From Fulvimarina sp040239565 (lineage in GTDB: Bacteria > Pseudomonadota > Alphaproteobacteria > Rhizobiales > Rhizobiaceae), in contig NZ_JBEHWS010000006.1 in assembly GCF_040239565.1 (NCBI RefSeq), positions 124,001 to 188,000 on the forward strand: a DNA stretch of 64,000 bases, written 5' to 3'. The notes under the pieces were generated by a model that saw nothing but the letters and a program-made list of their open reading frames with translations, had not been told where the DNA came from and did not search any database. Shown one piece after another: positions 34,851-44,480 of this stretch. Position 1 is the stretch's first letter. Each line of letters opens with the position of its first letter. The translations under genes and the position numbers were made by a program.

Positions 34851-35873
34851 CTAGCCGAATATCTCGGCTGCTATCTTCTTGAGTGGCGTTCCCTTATTGA
34901 CTGCACCGATATCATGGGCAGCACGCGGCATTCCGTAGACGAGAGAGGTTGCCTCGTCCTGTGCGACAGTCCGTCCGCCAGCCTCGCGGATCGTCAAAAG
35001 TCCCTCGGCGCCGTCCCGTCCCATACCCGTCAGCAGAATGCCACTCGCCGTATTGCCGTATTGCTCGGAAACGGACTTGAAGAGCACATCGACCGACGGG
35101 CGATGGCCCTGAACCGGATCGTTGTCGCGATAGACACAACGGGCGACACCGGTCTTTTTGACGACCAGATGTCTGCCGCCGCGCGCAAGATAGATATGGC
35201 CGCGAACCAGCGGATCACCTTCCTTGGCTTCCGAAACCTTGGCCTTGCAAGCACGGTCCAACCGGCTTGCGAAGGATGAGGTGAAGGTCTCCGGCATATG
35301 CTGGACGATCACCGTCGGCGGACAATCTTCCGGGTAGTCGGACAGAAGCGCGATCAGCGCTTCCACGCCGCCCGTCGAGGCGCCGATCGCGACGACGTCC
35401 GGCCAGGCCGCCTTGCGCTGGAGATCCGGCGAAGTCGGCGCGGGCCCTTGCGTGGTCGTCGGTGTGCGCTGGCTGATCTGCCGACCGGCGGATGAAGCCT
35501 GACGGATCAGATTAGGCAGCGACTCAAAGGTCGAGCCGTTCGTTCCGTTGGGCTTTCCAACACAGTCGAACGCGCCGTATTCAAGCGCGGTAATAGCCGC
35601 TGCGGCGCCAGGTGCCGTCAGGGACGAGACCATGATGACGGGCATCGGCCTGAGGCGCATGATCTTTTCGAGGAACTCAAGGCCATCCATTCCCGGCATC
35701 TCGACGTCGAGTGTGACGACATCGGGATTGAGTTCCTTGATTTTCTGACGGGCATCGGCCGCGCTTTTCGCCTCGCCGACGACGGAGATACCGTCGTCCT
35801 GCTTCAGGGCGTTGCGCAGAAGCATCCGCATCGTCGCCGAATCGTCGACGATGATGACCTTGACTGGAGTCAT
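34851..35873 (-). CDS. cheB: chemoreceptor methylesterase/deamidase CheB
   Basis: Receiver-regulated methylesterase of 340 aa. The receiver holds VDDSATMRMLLRN, phospho-acceptor Asp in VTLDVEMPGMDG and VGKPNG. The esterase domain has the nucleophile GASTGG (about 164), VQHMPETFT with the His, and GMGRDGAEG with the Asp. The chosen start is ATG 35873, which overlaps the cheR stop (TGATG); a longer frame to 36089 would lie inside cheR. Confidence 0.95.
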   Translation of the reverse strand: MTPVKVIIVDDSATMRMLLRNALKQDDGISVVGEAKSAADARQKIKELNPDVVTLDVEMPGMDGLEFLEKIMRLRPMPVIMVSSLTAPGAAAAITALEYGAFDCVGKPNGTNGSTFESLPNLIRQASSAGRQISQRTPTTTQGPAPTSPDLQRKAAWPDVVAIGASTGGVEALIALLSDYPEDCPPTVIVQHMPETFTSSFASRLDRACKAKVSEAKEGDPLVRGHIYLARGGRHLVVKKTGVARCVYRDNDPVQGHRPSVDVLFKSVSEQYGNTASGILLTGMGRDGAEGLLTIREAGGRTVAQDEATSLVYGMPRAAHDIGAVNKGTPLKKIAAEIFG

Positions 35874-36787
35874 CACGATGCCCCCTTCAAGCGGTAGGTC
35901 GTCGAGGCTTCGACGGCCAGATGCTGCATCGCCGCGCCGCTTACGCGCTCGGAGTGACCGACATAGAGATAGCCGGCCGGGTCGAGCTGGTCGCAGAAGC
36001 GGTGCCAGATCGCCTCGCGGGTGGCTTCGTCGAAATAGATCAGAACATTGCGGCAGAAGATCGCGTCGAACCGTCCGCTCATCGGCCATGGACCGATGAG
36101 GTTCAGTTCGCGGAACGCGATCAGGCTGCGCATTTCGGCCACGGCCTCGTACTGCTTACCGCCGCTTCTCGGCGTGAACCAGCGCTTCTTCAGATTCGGA
36201 GCGACCGGCTCGACGGCAGCGTCGTCGTAGAGGCCGGCCTTGCCGAAGGCGATCACATAGGGATCGATGTCGGTAGCCAGAATCTTGATGTCGTATTTGG
36301 GGGCGTCCGGCATCATGGACAGGATCGTCATCGCGATCGAATAGGGCTCGTGTCCGTTCGAGCATCCGGCCGACCAGAATCGCACGCGGCCGCCGTTCTT
36401 CGCCGCTTCGATCAGAGGCGGGAGGGTGACTTCGCGCATATGCTCGAAATGGTGATTCTCGCGAAAGAAATGGGTGACGTTCGTTGTCAGGGCCGCGAGC
36501 ATCTCGCGCCGCTCCGCCTTCCCGGCATCACTGGAGATCAGGTTGCAATAATCCTGAAAGCCGGCAAGCCCGAGCCTGCGCACCCGCTTGGCGAGCCGCG
36601 AATAGACGAGCGCCATCTTGAAGGGCTTCAGGACGATACCCGCATCCTCGTAGATGACTGCGGCAATCGTCTTGAAGTCCTTTTCCGAAAGCTCGAATTC
36701 GCTCGCGCGTTCGCCTCGGGCCGCAACCGCACCGGCCGTCTGCCCGCCTGCGGCGTTCGAACGAAGAGCCGGGGCAGCCGTTGTCAT
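35873..36787 (-). CDS. cheR: chemotaxis protein methyltransferase CheR
   Basis: SAM-dependent glutamate O-methyltransferase of chemoreceptors, 304 aa. The N-terminal helical domain is at about 35-100 (FKTIAAVIYEDAGIVLKPFK). The catalytic domain has WSAGCSNGHEPYSIAM (SAM motif I), ATDIDPYVIAFGKAGLYDD, and FDAIFCRNVLIYFDEATRE, then LYVGHSE near the end. The beta-subdomain needed for pentapeptide docking appears present. ATGA overlap with cheW. Confidence 0.95.
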   Translation of the reverse strand: MTTAAPALRSNAAGGQTAGAVAARGERASEFELSEKDFKTIAAVIYEDAGIVLKPFKMALVYSRLAKRVRRLGLAGFQDYCNLISSDAGKAERREMLAALTTNVTHFFRENHHFEHMREVTLPPLIEAAKNGGRVRFWSAGCSNGHEPYSIAMTILSMMPDAPKYDIKILATDIDPYVIAFGKAGLYDDAAVEPVAPNLKKRWFTPRSGGKQYEAVAEMRSLIAFRELNLIGPWPMSGRFDAIFCRNVLIYFDEATREAIWHRFCDQLDPAGYLYVGHSERVSGAAMQHLAVEASTTYRLKGAS

Positions 36788-37254
36788 GCCGCGATATCCA
36801 TACGCTGGGGATGAATGCTAGCCGCTTCGATGATCGCGATCATCCGATCTTCGATCGTCATCATGCCTGACACGAAGGACCGCGCACGCTCGTTGTTGAG
36901 ATCGGGGTTCGGCTGGATCATGTCTTCGGTCACGTTGAGAATGTCGGAAACCGCATCCACGAGCAGGCCAAAAAGCTGCTGGCCGAGCTTTACGACGATG
37001 ATGACCGAGCGTGCCGTCGGCTCGATAGGCTTCAGGCCCATCCGCAGGCCGAGGTCGATGACCGGCAGAACCGTGCCGCGCAGATTGATCACGCCCACGA
37101 TGTATTCCGGTGTCTTCGGCAGTGGCGTCGCTTCCGTATAGCCGCGAATCTCCCGCACCGTGCGAATGTCTATGCAGAATTCCTGCTTGGCCATCCGGAA
37201 GGCGATGAGTTCGCGCTTTTCGCTGCTGTCCTTGCTCACTGTATTGCTCATCAC
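36784..37254 (-). CDS. cheW: chemotaxis coupling protein CheW
   Basis: A 156-aa adaptor linking CheA to receptors, made of one CheW SH3-like domain: LIAFRMAKQEFCIDIRTVREIRGY, VVGVINLRGTVLPVIDL near residue 60, and VDAVSDILNVTEDMI. Located between cheA (stop to start gap 2 nt) and cheR as in other rhizobial operons. Confidence 0.95.
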   Translation of the reverse strand: MMSNTVSKDSSEKRELIAFRMAKQEFCIDIRTVREIRGYTEATPLPKTPEYIVGVINLRGTVLPVIDLGLRMGLKPIEPTARSVIIVVKLGQQLFGLLVDAVSDILNVTEDMIQPNPDLNNERARSFVSGMMTIEDRMIAIIEAASIHPQRMDIAA

Positions 37255-37256
37255 AC

Positions 37257-39554
37257 TTACTCCGCCGCTATCGACATGATTTCTTTAGGAGGACCACCTT
37301 CGGGGCGTCCCGAAGCTGTCAAAGCATCGACGTCTAGGATCAGGGCGACACGTCCGTCGCCCAGAATCGTCGCCGCCGATACCCCGTCGACCCGTCCGTA
37401 ATTGGTTTCGAGGCTCTTGATCACGACCTGCCGCTGGCCCTGGATCGCATCGACCAGAAGCGCCTGGCGCGTGCCGTTCTCGCTCTCCACAAGCACGGTG
37501 ACGCCGTCGCTTGGCTCTTTCTGTTCGCTACGGAAACCGAGGCAGCGCGCGACGTCGATGACAGGCAGGAACTGATCGCGCAGCCGGATCAGGTTCGTTT
37601 CGTTGCAGAAGTTTTTCACGTCCGTCGTGTTCGGCTTCAGCGTTTCCAGCACCGCTGTCAGAGGCAGCACGAGCGTATTGTCGCCAGCCGAGACGATCAT
37701 GCCGTCAAGTACCGCAAGGGTCAGCGGCAGGCTCAGGGTGAACTTGGAACCGAGGCCCGGCTGAGAGGCGATCGACACCCGCCCGCCGAGAGACTGAATG
37801 GACTGTTTGACGACGTCCATACCAACGCCGCGTCCCGAAAGCTCCGACGCTTCTTCCTTCGTCGAAAAACCCGGCCGGAAGATCAGATTGTCGATCTCTT
37901 CGTCGTTAAGATTTGCGCCGGCGGGGACAAGGCCCTTCTTCACGGCAATGTCGAGAACCCGCTCGCGGTTGATGCCGGCGCCGTCGTCGCTGATCTCGAT
38001 GGCGATGCGGCCTGAGCGATGGGCCGCGGACACCCAGATCGTACCCTCGGGCTTCTTGCCCTTTGCGATGCGCTCTTCCGGCGCCTCGATGCCGTGATCG
38101 ATCGCGTTACGGATCATATGGGTGAGCGGATCGGACAGGCGCTCGATGACCGTCTTGTCGACTTCGGTATATTCACCGTCGGTCATGAGCTTCACGTTCT
38201 TGCCCGTGGCGCTGCAGACCTCTCGAACGAGCCGGGGAAGCTTCTGGAAAACCGATTTGACCGACTGCGCGCGGATCGCCATGACGCTGTCCTGCAGCTG
38301 GCGCGTCAGCTGTTCCAGATCCTCAAGCCCGAGCGTCAGCTCCGATGCCGGCGCAAGACCAGCCTGCTGGGCGCGCTGCGAGAGCATCACCTGGTGGATC
38401 ACCAGTTCGCCCACGAGGTCGATCAGGCGATCTACGCGCTCCAGGTCGACGCGAATGCTCGTCGAAGCCGGCGCATTGCGGCTTTTCGTTTCCCCCGAAG
38501 CAGCGGCTGCAGGTTCATTTGCGGGCTCCGCCTGCGCGTTCGAAGTCTGCACTTCAGCGTTCGGCGTTTTTACCTCGGCCTCAGCTTCGGCGCTCGGTGA
38601 CTCCGTCTCGTTCGCTTCGTCGTCGGTCGAAGGCGAGTCCGGACCACCGTCAGGATCGTCATCCTCGGGCGCCTCGTCCGTCGCCGGTTCGCCGAGATTG
38701 AGCATCGCCAGCAGGCTGGCCACGTTGTTGTCGAGGTCCTCACCGGCAAGCGGCGGTGCGTCTGCGCCTCCCTCGTCCGACGACACCTTCTCGATGGAAA
38801 GTTCACAATCGCCTTCGACGAATTCGAATATCTCCTCGATCGCGCTGCGGGGCGCGCTGGTCTCGAGCGTGATGTCCCAGGAGAGATAGGCAGCTTCCGG
38901 ATCAATCGTGTCGAGATCGGGAATGGAGCTTCTGTCGCAACGCACCTCGGCAGTGCCGAGCGCAACTACTTCGCGAATAAGCCGCATGCTCTCATTGGCA
39001 TTGGCGTAGAGTTCGGGAAGCGGCTTGAACGCGATGTGGAAGACGTTCGTGTCGCTATCGTCGTCGTCGCCGCCAATCAGATCGTCGAGCGAAACCTGGA
39101 CGGGCGTGAAGTCGAGATCGCCCATGCCGTCATCGTCTTCGTCCTCGGGAAGAGCGACGGCACCCGGCACGGTGCCTTTCAGGCTGTTGAGAGCCTGGGC
39201 AACATCTGCATAGCTTGCCGGATCGACGGTCTCTTCATTGCGAGCCTGTTCGACGAGATCGATGAGGACATCCGCCGAGCGAAGAAGAATCGCAAGCACT
39301 TCAGGTGTCGGCGCGAGCTTGTCGGAGCGCACGGCGTCGAGAACATTCTCGAAGGTATGGGCGAACCCGACCAGTTCGGTCAGGTGGAACGCGCCGGCAC
39401 CGCCCTTGATCGAATGCACGGCGCGGAACACCGCATGAACGGTTTCCGAATCAGACTCGCCGTTCTGCATGGCCAGCAAGCCCTGCTCGAGCTCCTCGAG
39501 CTGCTCGGCGCATTCTTCGAAGAAGGTCTGGCGGATTTCATCCATCCCACTCAT
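37257..39554 (-). CDS. cheA: chemotaxis histidine kinase CheA
   Basis: A 765-aa hub kinase. P1 (Hpt) carries the phosphorylated His47 in FRAVHSIKGGAGAF. P2-like CheY-binding region follows, then a long acidic/Ala-rich linker (about 290-365, DEAPEDDDPDGGPD...). P3 dimerisation has VDLERVDRLIDLVGELVI. P4 kinase has HMIRNAIDHGIE (N-box), DDGAGI, and RGVGMDVVKQ. P5 CheW-like domain is at the C-terminus (VLPLTAVLETLKP; DAIQGQRQVVIKSLE). Complete. Confidence 0.96.
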   Translation of the reverse strand: MSGMDEIRQTFFEECAEQLEELEQGLLAMQNGESDSETVHAVFRAVHSIKGGAGAFHLTELVGFAHTFENVLDAVRSDKLAPTPEVLAILLRSADVLIDLVEQARNEETVDPASYADVAQALNSLKGTVPGAVALPEDEDDDGMGDLDFTPVQVSLDDLIGGDDDDSDTNVFHIAFKPLPELYANANESMRLIREVVALGTAEVRCDRSSIPDLDTIDPEAAYLSWDITLETSAPRSAIEEIFEFVEGDCELSIEKVSSDEGGADAPPLAGEDLDNNVASLLAMLNLGEPATDEAPEDDDPDGGPDSPSTDDEANETESPSAEAEAEVKTPNAEVQTSNAQAEPANEPAAAASGETKSRNAPASTSIRVDLERVDRLIDLVGELVIHQVMLSQRAQQAGLAPASELTLGLEDLEQLTRQLQDSVMAIRAQSVKSVFQKLPRLVREVCSATGKNVKLMTDGEYTEVDKTVIERLSDPLTHMIRNAIDHGIEAPEERIAKGKKPEGTIWVSAAHRSGRIAIEISDDGAGINRERVLDIAVKKGLVPAGANLNDEEIDNLIFRPGFSTKEEASELSGRGVGMDVVKQSIQSLGGRVSIASQPGLGSKFTLSLPLTLAVLDGMIVSAGDNTLVLPLTAVLETLKPNTTDVKNFCNETNLIRLRDQFLPVIDVARCLGFRSEQKEPSDGVTVLVESENGTRQALLVDAIQGQRQVVIKSLETNYGRVDGVSAATILGDGRVALILDVDALTASGRPEGGPPKEIMSIAAE

Positions 39555-39616
39555 CGTCGATCCTTCGGTTCAAAGGCAAAAAAGATTGGTACGGTGCGGC
39601 AAACGGTTTGCGCCGT

Positions 39617-39979
39617 TCAGGCGGCAACCCGATTGATCGCGCTGACGAGTTTGGGAGGGTCGAACGGCTTCACGATCCAACCGGTGGCACCGGCGTTCTT
39701 GGCCCGCGCTTTCTTCTCGGCGTCACTCTCGGTCGTCAGAACGAGAATGGGGATGCCGCGATAGGTGTCGTTGAGGCGGACATTCTCGATGAAGGTCAGA
39801 CCATCCATGCGCGGCATATTGACGTCGGTAATGATGACATCCGGGCGCTCCTCGGCGAGCTTTTCCAGGCCGTCCACGCCGTCTTCGGCCTGTTTGACCT
39901 CGAAACCCGCCTCTTGCAGGGTTCGCCGCAGCATCTCACGCATCGTGCGCGAATCGTCGATCGTCAGAATCATCTTCAT
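39617..39979 (-). CDS. cheY1: chemotaxis response regulator CheY1
   Basis: A 120-aa receiver with LTIDDSRTMREML, phospho-acceptor Asp in VIITDVNMPRMDG (about 53) and WIVKPFDPPKL. Encoded upstream of cheA next to the STAS-domain gene, the position of S. meliloti cheY1, which serves as a phosphate sink. ATGA overlap with the STAS gene. Confidence 0.93.
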   Translation of the reverse strand: MKMILTIDDSRTMREMLRRTLQEAGFEVKQAEDGVDGLEKLAEERPDVIITDVNMPRMDGLTFIENVRLNDTYRGIPILVLTTESDAEKKARAKNAGATGWIVKPFDPPKLVSAINRVAA

Positions 39980-40311
39980 TTGTCATCGCTCTCCGAACCA
40001 GACGGCTCTTCGTGGAAATCATCAATCGTCAGACCAATCAGTTCGAGGCTGGTCACGAATGGCTTCGAGGCCTGCGCGATCTTGAATTCGAGGTTGTCGG
40101 CTTGCCAGGTCTTTGACGCGGCCAAAAGCACCTGGATCGCTTGGGTCCCAGCCCGCTCGACCAACGAGGCGTCGATCGCGAGGGCCGATCCTTTCTGGGC
40201 CTGCAGCTGGGCTGCGAGGGGGCCAGCCGAGGCGATATCGAGAGTCGGTGGAAGCTCGATCCAGCGCAAATCCAGGTCATCAGGCGCCGGTGTTTGCGTC
40301 ATCGTCATCAA
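39976..40311 (-). CDS. STAS-domain chemotaxis protein (CheS position)
   Basis: A 111-aa protein with a STAS fold: ELPPTLDIASAGPLAAQLQAQKGSALAIDASLVERAGTQAIQVLLAA (landmarks), including the loop DASLVERAGT where anti-sigma-antagonists carry a Ser. It occupies the second position of the operon, as cheS/orf2 does in S. meliloti, where CheS binds CheA and speeds CheY1 dephosphorylation. Function by position; the STAS similarity is seen directly. It overlaps genes on both sides by 4 nt. Confidence 0.8.
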   Translation of the reverse strand: MMTMTQTPAPDDLDLRWIELPPTLDIASAGPLAAQLQAQKGSALAIDASLVERAGTQAIQVLLAASKTWQADNLEFKIAQASKPFVTSLELIGLTIDDFHEEPSGSESDDK

Positions 40312-42113
40312 AACTCCTCCCAGCTCTCGGTTTCGGCTACCGCCCGCGGCTTAGGCTGGGCACCGCCGCGTCCCACGGTCTTCATTGCAACGACAGTCTT
40401 ACTGTCTTTTGCTTTCGACAAGCTTACAGGCGCGTCCTTGCGGACGCTCTGCTGCCTGGCATTCTTGTCCATTCGGAACTGGCTCACAGCTTCGTTGAGG
40501 CTTACCGTTTCGTCGGCGAGACTTCGGCTGGCGGCAGCCGTTTCCTCGACCATCGCCGCATTCTGCTGTGTGACCTTATCCATCTGGCCGACTGCGACGT
40601 TGACCTCTCCGAGACCCGTCGACTGCTCCTGAACGGAGTTCGCCATATTGGACACAAGAGAGTTAATATTGTTTATCTGCTCGACGATTCGCTCGAGTGC
40701 GCTACCGGTTTCCTTCACCAGCTTGACGCCAAGACCGACCTGTTCGCCAGAGGTCGAGATCAGCGTCTTGATCTCCTTCGCAGCCTCCGCCGAGCGTTGC
40801 GCGAGCCCGCGAACTTCCGAGGCGACGACCGCAAAGCCGCGCCCCGCTTCTCCGGCTCGCGCTGCTTCCACCCCCGCGTTCAATGCGAGGAGATTGGTCT
40901 GGAAGGCGATTTCGTCGATCACGCCGATAATCCGCTCGATCTGACGCGACGACGATTCGATTGAATCCATCGCGGCGATTGCGTTTCCGACGATCTCGCC
41001 CGAACGAACGGCATCGGTCCTGGCGGTGGAGACAGCATTGTTTGCCTGGGATGCATCCACAGCCGTTTTCTTGACGGTCGAGGTGATCTCGTTGAGAGCC
41101 GCGGCGGTTTCCTCAAGGCTTGCTGCCTGGGTTTCGGTTCGCCGGGAGAGGTCGTCCGCCGCGACCGAGATTTCCTCGGTGCCCCTGCGGATGCCATCCG
41201 AGCTTTGCAGAATCTTGTTCATCGTCGAAGCAATCTGAGTGATCGAGGCGTTGAAATCCTGACGGAGGGGCTCGAAGGTCGATGAGAACGGCTGCTCCAG
41301 GCGGCAGGTCAGATCGTTCTGCGCCAACAGGGAAAGACCGGTGCTGATTGCTGTGACCGCACGAACACGCTCGGTCACGTCGCTTGCAAATTTCACAATC
41401 TTGACGATCTTGCCGCACGGGCCGAAGACCGGGTTGTATGACGCGTAGAGCCAGACCTCCCGTGCGCCCTTTCCAATACGCCGAAAATCGCCGGTGACCG
41501 GCTCGCCGCGATTCAGACGAAGCCAGAACTCGACATAGTCCGGCGACTGGGCCTCTTGCGGCTCCATGAACATCCGGTGATGCGAACCGACGATCTCGTT
41601 CAGCTTGTAGCCGGTTGCCGAAAGGAAGTTTTCGTTGGCCGTAATGATCTCGCCGGAGGGAAGGAACTCGATGACCGCCTGGATGCGCGAAAGGGCCGCC
41701 ATCTTTGCTTCGGTCTCGACGCGCTGGCGCCGCTCGTCCGTGATGTCGGTCGCCTGCTTGACGACGCCGATCACCTCACCACGTTTGTTTTTGATGGGGT
41801 TGTAGGAGGCCTGCATCCAGATTTCCTTGCCCGACTTGCCGATGCGCTGGAATTCGCCCGCATCGGTCTGGCCACGTGCAAGATTGGGCCAGAAGTCCTT
41901 GTATTCGCGTGAGGACGCTTCCTCAGGCGTGATGAACGACTTGTGGTTCTTGCCCTTCAGTTCGTTCAGATTGTAGCCGAGGATGCGACAGAAGATCTCA
42001 TTCGCCGTAACGAGTTCGCCATTCGTATTGAACTCGGCGATCGCAAGCGACTTGCTCAAGGCATCGAGAACGGCGGACGCATTACTTTTGGCGGCAGAAC
42101 CGAAAAACTTCAT
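40308..42113 (-). CDS. cytoplasmic methyl-accepting chemotaxis protein with two PAS domains (IcpA-like)
   Basis: A soluble chemoreceptor of 601 aa with no transmembrane segment. Two tandem PAS domains (about 15-135 and 140-255; LGYNLNELKGKNHKSF and TGYKLNEIVGSHHRMF) suggest redox or aerotaxis sensing by cofactor. The signalling domain has the hairpin tip IDEIAFQTNLLALNAGVEAARAGE (landmark). The C-terminus ends SWEEF, a CheR/CheB docking pentapeptide. The start was chosen at ATG 42113; an upstream ATG at 42125 is possible. First gene of the che operon. Confidence 0.92.
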   Translation of the reverse strand: MKFFGSAAKSNASAVLDALSKSLAIAEFNTNGELVTANEIFCRILGYNLNELKGKNHKSFITPEEASSREYKDFWPNLARGQTDAGEFQRIGKSGKEIWMQASYNPIKNKRGEVIGVVKQATDITDERRQRVETEAKMAALSRIQAVIEFLPSGEIITANENFLSATGYKLNEIVGSHHRMFMEPQEAQSPDYVEFWLRLNRGEPVTGDFRRIGKGAREVWLYASYNPVFGPCGKIVKIVKFASDVTERVRAVTAISTGLSLLAQNDLTCRLEQPFSSTFEPLRQDFNASITQIASTMNKILQSSDGIRRGTEEISVAADDLSRRTETQAASLEETAAALNEITSTVKKTAVDASQANNAVSTARTDAVRSGEIVGNAIAAMDSIESSSRQIERIIGVIDEIAFQTNLLALNAGVEAARAGEAGRGFAVVASEVRGLAQRSAEAAKEIKTLISTSGEQVGLGVKLVKETGSALERIVEQINNINSLVSNMANSVQEQSTGLGEVNVAVGQMDKVTQQNAAMVEETAAASRSLADETVSLNEAVSQFRMDKNARQQSVRKDAPVSLSKAKDSKTVVAMKTVGRGGAQPKPRAVAETESWEEF

Positions 42114-42433
42114 TATGCGTCTCACTGAAGGGGTGGGAGAGAGATTAACGGCATCAAATTAAGTTAAACTTCTTAAAATATGGTTAAAATTCCACGCTTT
42201 CCGAGGCTTCTTGCCCTCGAGTCACCGTGTCGTTGCGAGAAAAATACTTTTTGGTCAGTCATTTTTTCTATTAATACTTCAATTTTTTCATAAGGACCAC
42301 GCTGTTGACGGCGCGAGGGCGGTGAAGCGCGCTTCGTTCTGATCGCGCGAGCTGTCAAGCCTTTCACAACAAACGGTATTTATCAGACACACCTCTCCGC
42401 AGGCTGGAGTTGGATGCAATGCTCCTTCCAGGA

Positions 42434-42469
42434 AAAAGCCCGCCATCTCTGTAACGATGGCGGGCTTTT
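42434..42469 (-). terminator. bidirectional-looking terminator between the two chemoreceptor genes
   Basis: A 14-bp stem (aaaagcccgccatc / gatggcgggctttt) with an 8-nt loop, giving a T-run on either strand. It lies 46 bp past the stop of the transmembrane chemoreceptor gene on the minus strand, which separates that gene from the che operon proper. The rest of 42126-42433 is AT-rich and probably contains the che operon promoter. Confidence 0.9.
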
Positions 42470-42515
42470 GCATTATATTCGCACTGAAGAACCTGCCGAC
42501 AGCGGCCGTCCGGGA

Positions 42516-44480
42516 TCAAAACTCTTCCCAGTCGTCCTCTTCCTTAACGGCAGCCCCGCCATGTCCGACCGTCTTCATCTGCGGGACCGCACGGCTGGAT
42601 GGAGCAGCGGACTTCGAGGGCTTGTGGAATTCCTTCTCGACGCGCTCGGTCAGCTGCCTGATCGGAAGGTTGCGCATCGACGACCTGCTCTGGCCCGTCG
42701 TCTGGAAGCGCTCGACCGCCTGAACCAGACCGTCCGTCTCGCTGGACAGCGTCCGGGCAGCTGCGGAGGTCTCTTCGACCATCGCCGCATTCTGCTGGGT
42801 CACCTTGTCCATATGATCGGCGGCACCCGAGACTTCCTTGAGGCTCGTGGCCTGCTCGCGGGCGGAAGAAGCGATCTGAGCGACCAGATCTGTCATCGCG
42901 GTCACCTCGCCAACAATCTCGGTGAGGGAGGTTCCTGACTGGGTGACGAGGTCCACGCCCTGCGCCACCTGTTCGCGGGACGCGGCGATGAGTGTCTTGA
43001 TCTCCTTGGCAGCTTCCGCCGAGCGCTGGGCGAGACCGCGAACTTCCTGAGCGACGACAGCGAAGCCCTTGCCCGCCTCTCCGGCTCGCGCCGCCTCGAC
43101 GCCAGCATTGAGGGCGAGGAGGTTCGTCTGGAAGGCGATCTCGTCGATGACGCCGATGATCTGGTTGATCTGCTGGGACGACCCTTCGATGCGGTTCATG
43201 GCATCGACGGCCCGAGCGACGATCGCACCACCATGCTCTGCCTTGGTCCGCGCGCCATTGGCGGTCTGCTGAGCCTGACCGGCACTGTTGGCCGTTTCGT
43301 TGACCCCGCCGGAGACATCGCTTAGCGCCGCGACGGTTTCCTCGAGGCTCGCCGCCTGCTGCTCCGTGCGCTGCGACAGATCATTGGCCGCGGTGGTGAT
43401 TTCGGACAGACCGGTGCGGATCGCCGTGATCGAGGTCACGACGGTGCCGATCGCCTCCTCAAGCTGAGCAACACTCGAATTGAACTTGGCTCGGATCGGC
43501 TCGAATTCCGGCGAGACGGAGGTTTCCATGCGGACGGTCAGGTCACCGTCCGAAAGGCGATCGAAGCCGACCTCGACCAGTCTGACGAAGGTCTTGAGAT
43601 CTTCGGCCCGTGCATGCTCAATTTCAGCCTGGCGCTCCTTGGCCTTGTTTTCGTTGACTGCCGCAGCTTTCGCGGACTGCTCGAGTTCATCACGCTCGAT
43701 CGCCTGCTGCTTGAAGGTGGCGACCGCAGAAGCCATCTGCCCGATCTCGTCCCGAGCTTCCATTCCAGCAACGTTGATGGACTTGTCGCCCTTGGCAAGC
43801 CTCAGAACGAGGGCTGACAAGTTGGAGAGCCGGCGTGCAATGATTTTGTTCAGGACAAAGCCCATCACAAGGGCGGCGCTGAGCATCACCGCCATGCCGA
43901 TGCACACCACCCAGATCATCAGCGTCAGCGCCTCATTTTCCGCTGCAGTCACTTCTGCAACGGTAGCCCTGGCCGAGTCACGAAATCCGTCCAGTGTATT
44001 CTCAATCGGCTCGATAAAGGTGTCCGCCTTGCCTGAATTGAAAATTGCAAGGGCCTGCGGATAAGTCGTCTCACTGCGAGCCAGGCGAATAACGGGATCA
44101 GCGATCTCGCTGTGCCAGGCATCCATGTCCTGAAGGACTTTTTCAAGCTGCGCGAACGACCCGCTATCGACAAGTGTATCCAAAGTATTGATAGATTTAA
44201 CGAACGCCTCGTAGTGCTCCTTCGCTCGTTGAGCGAAGTACGGATCTTTCGTGATCATGTAACCGCGGAGAGAATTCTCTTGACGGGCGAGCTTGAAACG
44301 CGAATCGACGGCAGCTTCGGTGACTGCGATGGCCTGATCCTTTTCGTGCGCCTTCTCAAGCGCAACCACGCTATCCCAGAGCAAGACACTCATCGTCGTT
44401 GCTGCGATCAATGCGACAGCCCCGACAGCAATTCCGATTTTTCGTCCGACTTTGAGATTTTTGAGATCGAACACCAACAT
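42516..44480 (-). CDS. transmembrane methyl-accepting chemotaxis protein
   Basis: A 654-aa receptor. TM1 (about 14-36, GIAVGAVALIAATTMSVLLW) and TM2 (about 185-210, TLMIWVVCIGMAVMLSAALV) enclose a four-helix-type periplasmic domain with the CHASE3-like segment RQENSLRGYMITKDPYF. HAMP follows, then a signalling domain with IDEIAFQTNLLALNAGVEAARAGE (landmark). It ends EDDWEEF, a CheR-docking pentapeptide. The start was set at ATG 44480 (MLVFDLKNLKVGRK). Ligand unknown. Confidence 0.93.
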   Translation of the reverse strand: MLVFDLKNLKVGRKIGIAVGAVALIAATTMSVLLWDSVVALEKAHEKDQAIAVTEAAVDSRFKLARQENSLRGYMITKDPYFAQRAKEHYEAFVKSINTLDTLVDSGSFAQLEKVLQDMDAWHSEIADPVIRLARSETTYPQALAIFNSGKADTFIEPIENTLDGFRDSARATVAEVTAAENEALTLMIWVVCIGMAVMLSAALVMGFVLNKIIARRLSNLSALVLRLAKGDKSINVAGMEARDEIGQMASAVATFKQQAIERDELEQSAKAAAVNENKAKERQAEIEHARAEDLKTFVRLVEVGFDRLSDGDLTVRMETSVSPEFEPIRAKFNSSVAQLEEAIGTVVTSITAIRTGLSEITTAANDLSQRTEQQAASLEETVAALSDVSGGVNETANSAGQAQQTANGARTKAEHGGAIVARAVDAMNRIEGSSQQINQIIGVIDEIAFQTNLLALNAGVEAARAGEAGKGFAVVAQEVRGLAQRSAEAAKEIKTLIAASREQVAQGVDLVTQSGTSLTEIVGEVTAMTDLVAQIASSAREQATSLKEVSGAADHMDKVTQQNAAMVEETSAAARTLSSETDGLVQAVERFQTTGQSRSSMRNLPIRQLTERVEKEFHKPSKSAAPSSRAVPQMKTVGHGGAAVKEEDDWEEF

